A stretch of 64,000 bases of DNA, taken from NCBI RefSeq assembly GCF_902506265.1, contig NZ_LR733556.1, positions 635,173 through 699,172 of the forward strand, in the 5' to 3' direction. The notes under the pieces were generated by a model. It searched no databases and was not told the origin of the DNA. It saw only the letters and a list, made by a program, of their open reading frames with translations. Source of the stretch: Flavobacterium sp. 9AF. Its GTDB lineage: Bacteria; Bacteroidota; Bacteroidia; Flavobacteriales; Flavobacteriaceae. Positions 27,201-36,800 of this stretch are shown here, piece by piece. Every line of letters starts with the position of its first letter. Within the stretch, counting starts at the first letter, position 1. The position numbers and the translations under genes were made by a program.

Positions 27201-30200
27201 TCAAATATGTGATATAAATTTTAAGCAACCTCTTTTGTTAGACACAATTGGGAAAGTAGTCCAAGTAATTATAAATGTAGAACGAAAAAATTGTATACAT
27301 TTTGAAATCTATAGTGCGAATACAAATGAAGCATCTACATCTTCATGGGAATTTCATTGTCAAGGGAATGCTTTGCTATTTATAAATGAACCTGAACTTT
27401 CATCTGTTAAAAATGTTTTTCCTTCAAATTTTGCTGATTTTCCAGCTCATTTCAACAAAGAAGAACATTATAAAATGATGGAAAATGGAGGTGTTTATTA
27501 TGGAGAAAGGTTCCGTGGAGTACAAGAAATATGGGCAAATTCGGAAATGGTAATTGGAAAAATCAATGCTATAGATAAAATTAAGGAATCAGCAAAGTAT
27601 TATCATATACATCCCGCTATTTTAGATGCCTGTTTTCAAGTTTGTATGGCTTCACTTTCTAGACAAGAAAAAGACATCAATGAAACTTACTTACCTTCAG
27701 CAATAGGAACTTTTTATAGCAAACCTGATGCAAATTTCGAAAAACCTTTATGGGTTCGCATTGACAATGTCAATGAAGCAGAAATTGTTTCAGATGTTCA
27801 CACTAAGAATATTAAAATCTTTGATGAAGAAGGAAACACATTGATAATTATTGAAGGCTTCTCGTTTAAAAAATTAAAAGAAGAAAATGATCGAGTTGTA
27901 AGTGATACTTTTTACAAATTTGCTTGGAATAAAATTGATCCAGATACAAAACAAGCTAACACAAAACAACCAAAAACATGGTTGCTTTTTGAAAACGATG
28001 AAAATGTGTGTAAGGATCTAATTGTTTGTGCAAATGAACAAAACGATCGTGTCATAATGGTAAGACAAGCTGATGAATATGCCATGCTTTCAGAAAATAC
28101 ATCACTTGTTTTTGAATTAAATATTAATAAAAAAAATCATTTTCTTGAACTTTTTTTGGAATTGAATCGTCAAGATATTTCAATAACTGATGCCATTTAT
28201 TTATGGGGTATATCAAAAAATAATTTAAACTGGGATGAAGCTGAACAAATTTATATGGGATTGATTTATTTGATTCAGGCTTTAAATGAAACAAAATGGG
28301 AAATATTTCCAAAATTAACCGTACTTACTTCAGGATCTCAACAAGTAATAAGCGATGAGAAAGTAAATATCTTCTCAGCTCCACTTTTTGGAATGACGAG
28401 AGTTGCTTTTCATGAGCATTCCGAATTTGATTGTACTAGAATTGATCTTAGTGACAACCCAAAGAATGATAGCAAATTGTTATCTAATATACTTTATTTG
28501 GGTTCTGAAGAAAAAGAATTAGCTATTCGGGAAAATAATTTATTTGCTCACCGACTTAACCATTACGAGATTCCGAAATTCAATGATACAAATAACACTA
28601 GTCTAAGAACTCTCCCTGCAGACGAGGCTGTTTCATTCCAATTTGTTACTGACGAACCTGGGCTATTAGATAATATTACAGTTAGAGAAACAGAAATAAA
28701 AAATCCAAGTGACGATGAGATTGAAGTAAATGTACAAGCTGTTGGCCTCAATTTTATGAATGTGATGTCAGCCTTGGGTATTTATCCAGGTTCTCCAAGA
28801 GGATTTCTTTGTTTGGGTATTGAATTTGCAGGGGTTGTTAATAGAATAGGTACAGAAGTAACCAACCTTAAAGTTGGGGATCGGGTGATAGGATTGAGTC
28901 CTCAACATGATTGTTTTGGAAAGTACACAATTTGTAAATCGCTACAAGCTGTAAAAATTCCTGATCATATGAATTTTCTTGATGCCGCAACAATTGCTGT
29001 GGCGTATGGAACTGCGTATGCATGTTTAATAGCCCATGGGAATCTTAAAAAAGGAGAAAGGGTTCTTATCCATTCTGCTACGGGAGGTGTTGGTATAGCA
29101 GCAATTGAGATTGCTAAAAATGCAGGAGCTGAAATTTATGCTACAGCTGGAACTGAAGAAAAGAGAGAACTGTTGAGAAAAATGGGTGTAAAATATGTGA
29201 TGGACTCTCACTCTCTTGATTTTGTGAAAGAGATTAGAAATTATACAAATGGAGAAGGAATTGATGTTGTATTAAATTCTCTTACAGGTGAAGCAATGAT
29301 TCAAAGTATTAAGCTACTTCGTGGATTTGGACGTTTTCTTGAAATAGGTAAAAAAGATGTTTATGAGAATAGTAGTTTAAAGATGGATATTTTTAAAGAA
29401 AGTATTAGCTATACTTTCTTTGATCTTCATAAAATGTTAAATGAAAGACCTGATTTGGTTAGAGGGCATCTTGATAGTGTAATGGAGCATTTTGAAAATG
29501 GACATTACGCAGCAATTCCAAAAACTGTTTTTCCAGCCTCTGCTATGTTAGAAGGTTTTAATATGATGGCTAAAGGACAGCATGTTGGTAAAATTGTTTT
29601 CGATTTAAATGATCCATTGTTGATGGTAGAACCAGCCAAAACAATGTTTTCAGAAAATGAAACTTATTTGATTACCGGGGGAATGGGTGGATTAGGTTTT
29701 GCTCTTGCAGAATGGATGTGTGAAAAAGGAGCTGTTAATATCGTGCTTGTTGGAAGAAATAAACCTAGTGATGCAAGACAAAAAGAAATTAATAAGTTGA
29801 TTGCAAGAAAAAAGAATATCTTAGTTCTTAATGGAGATATAAGTAATACTTCAGATGTAGATTTAATCTTGAATAAAATAAGATTATCAATGCCCGAACT
29901 AAAAGGTGTCTTTCATGCAGCTGGATCTTTATCTGATAGTTCAATTGCAAAATTAACTGTTGAAACATTTAGAAAACCGATAGATGTAAAGATTCATGGA
30001 GCGTTGAATCTTCATAATGCTACATTGAATGATAACTTAAGATATTTTGTTCTTTTCTCTTCAGTAGCATCAACAATTGGTTCTATGGGACAAGCAAATT
30101 ATGTAGCAGGTAATGCTTTTATGGATGCTTTGTCAAAAGAAAGACAATCACTCAAACTTGCTGTTAACTGTATCAATTGGGGACCAATTGCAGACATTGG

Positions 30201-30837
30201 TCTTGCTGCTGAACAGGATATCCGTGGTAGCCGACTTGAACAAGAAGGTATCTCTAGCTTTAAAGTAAATGAATATATTGAAGCTATTGAATTGGTATTA
30301 ACAAACCAATTAACGGATGTAAATGTATTTAATTTTGACCATGCCAAATGGGTAGAGAATAATCCTTCTTATGTAGTTGATAAACTTCTTGATAATCTTG
30401 CAAATTCTAAACAGATAATCACTGAAAATAGTTTTGTGCAAATGCTCAAAGAATCTGCTTCATTTGACGAATCTGTCTTAATGATGGAAGTCGAACTTCA
30501 AGAAATTTTAGGAGCAATTCTTAAAGCTAATCCAGGAAAAATTGATAAAGACCTTCCTTTCGTTAATCTTGGATTAGATTCACTTATGGCTATTCAATTT
30601 AGAAATAAATTGCAAAAATTAATTGGTATTCAAATCTCTATTACTACGTTTTGGAATTATCCAAAAATTCATCTTTTAGCTCAGTATTTATTAAATGAGT
30701 TAAACATCAAAACGGAATTGTTTTCAACTGAAGAAAAAGTAATTATGAACTCTGATAAAGAAATTGATCTTTTAATTGAGGAGATGTCTGATTCAGAATT
30801 GCTTGAAGAACTGGACCGAGAACTAAATAATCTCTAA
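24283..30837 (+). CDS. Type I PKS, fully reducing module (KS-AT-DH-ER-KR-ACP)
   Basis: A 2184-residue single-module polyketide synthase. KS about 21-445 with C193 (DTACSSS), H328 and H367. AT about 545-860: GHSMG with S637, and YASH at 737-740, a motif usual in methylmalonyl-using ATs. DH about 908-1190: H943 and D1115, but the usual Gly of HxxxGxxxxP is Asp (HQVKDTVIFP). ER about 1465-1775 with SATGGVGIAAIEIA near 1597. KR: TGGMGGLG at 1798, Y1940 and N1944. ACP S2100 in LGLDSL. There is no loading module, so it starts from a delivered acyl group or works more than once. The acidic C-terminal tail (EMSDSELLEELDREL) is a docking peptide type. The next PKS starts 44 nt later. Confidence 0.93.
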   Translation: MNKNRLNKHNLTEGDFKNSKDIAIVGMSCRFPGNANTPEDFWNLIENKVDAIEDIPKERWDTERYYDPEKNTKGKMYTKQGGFLKDVDLFDNLFFKISPFETESLDPQVRLMLELGYEVIEDAGFDSDKLKGSATGVFIGMTIVDYIEKDIRSPNPTSINAYSVTGTQMSSASGRISFAFGLEGPSITLDTACSSSLTTVHLACQSLLSGDSNLAIAGGVNLILSPKYHVAFCELNALADDSRSKAFDASANGFVRSEGAGLVLLKRYEDAVKDKDNILAVISGSAITNDGTSKGYTVPKMESQAKAIRTAMDMAMVGPDDIDYFEAHGTGTPVGDPIEMEGIVSAFKERKSDQKLYVGSVKTNIGHCESAAGIAGLIKSVLALQNNKIPSNLHFNTPNPNIDWANIPVQIPTSTIKWLPNEKTRYASVSAFGLSGTNVNVILKEAPKREFLNNPIIKEKEQYILPLAAANNPALKVLAGHYINALNVSTENEWKALCAGVALHRSHLGCRYAAKGKSKDELIKSLKECIENDLGVSSNGGDKKIVFVFPGQGSQWIGMGCELMKKEQVFKESMHECDAALSHFVDWSLLEEIAKDENNSRFNEVDYIQPILFAIEVSMAKLWESWGVKPDVVVGHSMGEVAAAYIAGILSLDNAAEIICKRSSLAKTVSGEGAMLLVELSFEEAQKIIIGHEELVAIGACNGPRSTVLSGSSSSINEIVTLLNEKEIFNRLIKVDYASHSPQMDQLKPKLLEEIKNINPNKGSVPIYSTVHNKMMDGTDFNSQYWTDNLRKPVLFAQAVEQLLIEDDCVFVEVSPHPILVQLIEQGIEQYNKVSSYVIHSTKRDISESNEFINSFKNLYENSVRVDWTKFYENAIVSHDQLPTYPWQKDRFWIDSAETSTIGYSSGTIHPFLGREIKFANDKNIIYWESVIDLASLPYLKDHQVKDTVIFPAAGYLELIYAAMRQSFGMGFHQICDINFKQPLLLDTIGKVVQVIINVERKNCIHFEIYSANTNEASTSSWEFHCQGNALLFINEPELSSVKNVFPSNFADFPAHFNKEEHYKMMENGGVYYGERFRGVQEIWANSEMVIGKINAIDKIKESAKYYHIHPAILDACFQVCMASLSRQEKDINETYLPSAIGTFYSKPDANFEKPLWVRIDNVNEAEIVSDVHTKNIKIFDEEGNTLIIIEGFSFKKLKEENDRVVSDTFYKFAWNKIDPDTKQANTKQPKTWLLFENDENVCKDLIVCANEQNDRVIMVRQADEYAMLSENTSLVFELNINKKNHFLELFLELNRQDISITDAIYLWGISKNNLNWDEAEQIYMGLIYLIQALNETKWEIFPKLTVLTSGSQQVISDEKVNIFSAPLFGMTRVAFHEHSEFDCTRIDLSDNPKNDSKLLSNILYLGSEEKELAIRENNLFAHRLNHYEIPKFNDTNNTSLRTLPADEAVSFQFVTDEPGLLDNITVRETEIKNPSDDEIEVNVQAVGLNFMNVMSALGIYPGSPRGFLCLGIEFAGVVNRIGTEVTNLKVGDRVIGLSPQHDCFGKYTICKSLQAVKIPDHMNFLDAATIAVAYGTAYACLIAHGNLKKGERVLIHSATGGVGIAAIEIAKNAGAEIYATAGTEEKRELLRKMGVKYVMDSHSLDFVKEIRNYTNGEGIDVVLNSLTGEAMIQSIKLLRGFGRFLEIGKKDVYENSSLKMDIFKESISYTFFDLHKMLNERPDLVRGHLDSVMEHFENGHYAAIPKTVFPASAMLEGFNMMAKGQHVGKIVFDLNDPLLMVEPAKTMFSENETYLITGGMGGLGFALAEWMCEKGAVNIVLVGRNKPSDARQKEINKLIARKKNILVLNGDISNTSDVDLILNKIRLSMPELKGVFHAAGSLSDSSIAKLTVETFRKPIDVKIHGALNLHNATLNDNLRYFVLFSSVASTIGSMGQANYVAGNAFMDALSKERQSLKLAVNCINWGPIADIGLAAEQDIRGSRLEQEGISSFKVNEYIEAIELVLTNQLTDVNVFNFDHAKWVENNPSYVVDKLLDNLANSKQIITENSFVQMLKESASFDESVLMMEVELQEILGAILKANPGKIDKDLPFVNLGLDSLMAIQFRNKLQKLIGIQISITTFWNYPKIHLLAQYLLNELNIKTELFSTEEKVIMNSDKEIDLLIEEMSDSELLEELDRELNNL

Positions 30838-30881
30838 TAAAATTAGACACTGCAACCAATTAAGAAATAAGCAACACAAGT

Positions 30882-33800
30882 ATGGAAAAGGAACAACTAA
30901 CTGAAAAACTCAAACAATCATTGAGTGTAATTAAAAAGCTAAAAAATGAAGTTCAGAAGTTAAAGGAAAATGATGGACCTATTGCTGTAATTGGTATGGC
31001 CTGCAAATTACCAGGTGAAGTGAACAATACTGAAGATTTTTGGCAATTATTGCTAGATAAAAAGAGTGGAATCGTTGATATTCCATCTGATAGATGGAAT
31101 GTTGATGATTTTTATGACGAAAATCTTTCTGTTGCAGGAAAAATGTGCGTTCGAAAGGGAGGTTTTATTAATAATGTCGATTTATTTGATGCACATTTTT
31201 TTGGGATTTCTCCTATTGAAGCAGAAGCGCTGGATCCTCAACAACGGATACTTCTTCAAACCACTTTTCAAGCAATAGAATCTGCAGGTATACCTACAGA
31301 CAAGTTAAAGGGCTCATCATCTAGTGTCTTTATAGGAATAGCTTCACCTGAATATATGCAGCAAAGAGCAGCAACAAAGCAATATCATTTAATGGATGTT
31401 TATGATGTTACTGGAAATACTCCGTGTACAGCAGCAGGAAGAATATCTTATACCTTCGATTTAAAGGGCCCTAATCTTGCACTCGACACTGCATGTTCTT
31501 CTTCACTTGTAGCTGTACATTTAGCTTGTAGCAGTTTGCATAACGGCGAATCGGATTTGGCTATTGCAGGAGGAGTTAACTTAATGTTACAACCAAATGC
31601 ACATATAATTTTTTCGAAAATGGGAGCTCTTTCTCCTGAAGGGGAATGTCGTTCATTTGATGCTAATGCTAATGGATTTGTTCGAAGTGAGGGCTGTGGT
31701 GTTGTTTTGTTAAAAAGATTAAAAGATGCAGAAAGAGACGGAGATAATATCCTTGCTATTATTAAAGGTTCAGCTCTCAATCAAGATGGAAAAAGTAATG
31801 GATTAATTGCCCCTAACGGTTTAGCTCAGCAGGAGGTTCTAAAAAGTGCCTTGTTAAAAGCAAATATGACCCCTTCTGAAATTGATTATATTGAAACTCA
31901 CGGTACTGGTACACCTCTTGGAGACCCTATTGAAATAGAAGCTATAAATAAAGTTTATGGTAAAGACAGAATAAATAAAAACACTCTACATATTGGTTCG
32001 GTAAAAACGAATGTTGGACACTTAGAATCAGCCTCAGGAATAACTTCTTTTATAAAGGCTGTTCTTTCCTTAAAGAATAGATGTATTCCTGCCAATCTTA
32101 ATTTTAAAACCCCTAATCCACATATTGAATGGATGGATTTTGTGAAAGTTCCCATAGAGACAATTAAGTATGATATAGTTGATAAACCTATGGCTGTTGG
32201 TATTAGTGCATTTGGCTTTAGTGGTACAAACGCTCATGTGATACTTGAAGAGTATAAAACCAAAATAGACAACTCGGAAGATTCTTCAAAAAAACATATT
32301 GTTTTTTTATCCGCTAAAACAGATAAAAGCTTGCTAGATATAGCAACTAGATATAAAACATTCCTTAAAGCTAATAGTCAAATATCACTTTCTGATTTTT
32401 CATATACTACAGGAATTGGGCGATCTCACTTTGCAAAAAGATTAGCAATAATTGCGTCTTCAACATCAGATTGTTTTGTTCAGTTAGATCAACTCCAAAA
32501 TCCTAAAAATGAGAGTATGGTAATTTCTGGACTATTCCCAGAAAGCATAAAGTTAATTACATCATTTTTATTTAGTGGTCAAGGAACACAATATTCTGGA
32601 ATGGGTAAAGAACTTTATCATAGCCAACCTGTTTTTAAAGCAGCTGTTGATGAATGTATAGAGTATATAGATAAAGAGATTGAATTTTCGTTTTTAGATC
32701 TGTTGCTAGGAGACGATATTAAACAAGATCTAAATAAAACGGAATGGGCTCAACCCGCAATTTTCATTATAGAATATGCTCTAACTAAATTATGGGAATA
32801 TTGGGGAATTAAACCTAATTATGTTCTAGGACATAGCATCGGTGAGTATGCAGCGGCTTGCTATAGTGGAATTTTTAGTTTGCAAGATGCATTAAAACTG
32901 ATTACAGCAAGAGGAAAATTAATGAACGGATTGAAAAATCCTGGTAAAATGATTTCAATTGTAGCGAATGAAGGGCAAACAAGAATAATCATAGACAAAT
33001 TTGAACAAGTTTCTATCGCAGCAATAAACGCTGATGATAATGTTGTGCTTTCTGGCGATGCAAAACAGATCGATGAAATCATTTCAATTCATGGAGAGCA
33101 AATTAAAATGAAAGAACTTAATGTTTCACATGCATTTCATTCTTCCTTAATGGAACCTATGATTGAGGAATTTAGCAAACTTTGCAAAACAATTACTTAT
33201 AACACCTCTGCAATACAAATTATTTCATCCGTAACAGGGAAGATTATCACAAATGAAATGAGTACTTCCGATTATTGGGTAGATCATGTAATTAAAACCG
33301 TAAAATTTAAGAACGGTCTAGAAACGCTTATAAGCTTAGGAGCAAATGTATTCCTTGAAATTGGTGCAGACACAGTTTTAAGTGGCCTTTCAAAAACAAA
33401 AGTTGATCAAAAAACATCTTTAGTAATTTCAAGCCTTAAAAAAAATAGAAACGACAATGAAAATATTCTTTTTGCTTTAGCTCAATTATATGTTAATGGA
33501 GCTAATGTTTTTTGGCAGAATTTTTATCAACATTCTAAAAATTCAAAAATAAGTATTCCAACATACCCTTTTCAAACCAAAAGATACTGGCTGGAGAATA
33601 ACATAGAGAAAGAAATTGCTATACATAATAAACCGAATGAACACCCTCTTTTGGGAAGTAAAAGAAAACTTGCAGGGAGTATAAATACATATATCTGGGA
33701 ACAGCAATTTAATCTAAAATCAATATCATATCTGTGCGATCACAAAATAGAAAACACAATTATTTTTCCAGCGGCATGTTATACAGAAATGGCTGTATCG

Positions 33801-36800
33801 GCAGTAAAAGAACTTAGCAGCCAGAAACATATTGAACTTCATACGATTAAATTTGAAAAAGTCTTTATTCTGAAAGATGAAGAAATTTATGAACTTCAAA
33901 TCCAAGTAAAAAAAGAAGATAATAATTTTCATTTCAGCATTTATAGTAGAACTTTTAGAAAAGAGAAAGACTCTGAATGGGTATTCAGGATGAGTGGAAT
34001 GGCAATTACAAAAGAAGATACTAAACAAAGTGTAACTCTTGATATAGAAGCAATAAAAAAGAGGTCCTTAAGACAGTTGTCGGGTGCTGCTTTTTATGCT
34101 GATTGGTACAAATCTGGAAACCATTGGGAGAATACTTTTAAAGGCGTTTCAGAAATTTGGATTGGTAAAGATGAAATACTTTCGTTTAGTAAAACTCCAG
34201 TTGATATACTTGGTCAAATGAAAGATTATCATTCGCATCCTGCATTAATGGATATATGTGGGCAACTGCTTGCTGCTGGAATTGAAGGAACAAAGGAAAG
34301 TGCTTTCGTTGGGAAAGGAATAGGTGCTGTAAAAATACATGATCATTTATCAGGCGATGCGTTTTGGAGTTATGCGAAGATATTAAATAACGATGCAATT
34401 AATAGAAAACTTATAGGTGATGTTCAGGTGTTTAACTCTGCAGTCGAATTGGTTGCGGAGACTACTAATGTAGAATTTGAATTTATTGGTAGTCAATCAA
34501 ATGAAATAAAAATAGAACAATGGATTCATGAAGTAGAATGGATCGATATGGATATAATCTCTGAAGCAATAGAACAAAAAGATTCATGGCTTATATTCGA
34601 TCGTACTAAAATACTAGGGGCTAAATTATTTTCATCAGTAAATCAACATGGACTAAATGCGACTGTTATTGAAGAAATAGAAGGACTTAAAACATGTATT
34701 GAAAATAATCAAAAAATTATTTATTTCCCACAAAATATAATTGGAGAATCATCAGATTGCCTTAATGAAATTTATTTAATTATTCAGGAAATTGAAACCA
34801 TTATAAAAACAATTACTGATTATAATGGTGAAGCAATAAAGTTATGGGTGATTACCCATGGAGCATGGAGCTACTCTCCTGAAGAAAAATTACTACATGC
34901 CAGTTTATGGGGTTTTGTCAAATCACTTGAGTTTGAAAATGAAAAAATTTGGGGAGGTATTATTGATGTTGAAAATTCTAATTCAGAAAAATTTAATTTT
35001 GAGCAAATTCTTTCTCTTATTTATCGTGAACAAAAGGAAAAACAAATTCTTATTGGTGAAAATTCTATACAAGTTCCTCGCTTGAGAAAAGCAAAAATTA
35101 CTCCTCCTTCAAACGAACTAAAATTTCGAAAAGATGCCACATATATGATTACAGGTGGTCTTGGAGATTTAGGCCTTCTGACCGCTGAATGGATGGTTAA
35201 AATGGGGGCAAGAAGACTTATTCTTACAAGTAGAAATGGCTTGCCTTCTCGAAATAAATGGAAAGATATAGATTCCCTTTCAAAGATTGGTAATAAAATA
35301 AATGCAGTAAAAAAACTAGAGCTAAATGGAGTTCATATTGAAATATTAAAACTTGATGTAGCGGACGAAAAAAAAATCTCAACTTGGTATGATGAATATT
35401 GTTCTGCCTCTTTTCCCCCTATTAAAGGAGTTATACATGCAGCAGGAAATGTAAGTTATACGCCTTTTGGAGAATCGAATAATCAAGAGGCAATGGAGCA
35501 ACTTAGCCCAAAAATTTTAGGAGCAATTAATCTGGATAAAATTTTCAATAATGATCTGGACTTCTTTATTATGTATTCTTCAGCATCAGCAATACTTCCT
35601 TCACCAGGTTTAAATATTTATGCAGCTGCTAATAGTTTTATGGACGCACTTGCTTTGTCTAGAGCTAACCGTGGATTAAAAACATTAAGTATTAACTGGG
35701 GCGCATGGTCTGATACTGGCCTTGTAAATGAAGCTTTAAAAAATCAAAAATCAAGTTATAAGTTAATGAATCTTATTTCGCCAAGTCAAGGGATGAGTGT
35801 ACTTGAGTTGGTTTGGAATTCATCTCTTGGTAGGTTAGCTGTATTGCCAGTCGATTGGCCATCGTGGACAACTTTATTTCCTTCATCAGCAAATATGCCA
35901 TTTTTTAATGAAGTGATTGAATTTATTAATCCGATAAGGGATGATAACTCTGTATGGATTGATTTTTTAAATGAATTCAATGGCAATCAGGAAGCCACAA
36001 TTTTAGAAATTGAAAAATATTTGATTCAAAAAATAAGTGTATTATTGAGACTAGATAAGGGAGATATAAGTACACATATTTCTCTTGCCGAATATGGACT
36101 AGATTCAATGATGGCTATTGAACTTAAAAATAAGATAGAAGCTAACCTTAAGGTAATCCTTAGTATGGTTGATTTAATACAAGGTCCTAGTATCAATGAA
36201 TTGGCTATTATCATTGCTGAACGTCTAAATAACAAAATTGAAACTATTACAGTTGAAGCAAAACATCAAGAATTATCTTCTGAAAAAAATTATAGATTAA
36301 GTGCTGGTCAAGAATCCTTATGGACTCTGTATCAAATGAATCCTTCAAGTTCTGCTTACAATGTAGCTTTTACAACAAGGATTATAAATGGTTTGAACTT
36401 GGATAAATGGAAAGAAGCAATTGAGATTATTGTTAATCGTCATGAAACATTGCGAATTTCATTTAGTATATCTGAAACAGGAATTCATCAAACTTTGCGC
36501 CCTTTAGGACAAAAAAAATCATTCAGTTTTAATCTCATTGATGCAAGTAATTGGGACAATGAGAAATTGTACGAACAGGTTAAATCTGCTTATGAAATAC
36601 CATTTAATTTAGAAAACGATCCTCTTTTAAGAGTTGATATGTTTGATGAAGGAAAAGGTTCATTTGTCATGTTGCTTACATTGCATCACATATGTTGTGA
36701 TGGTTGGTCATTATGGGTATTGCTCGATGAGTTGAAGGAAGTTTATTCATCACTTTGCATAAATAAAGAAACCAATCTAACGGAAAAGATTTTCAGTTAT

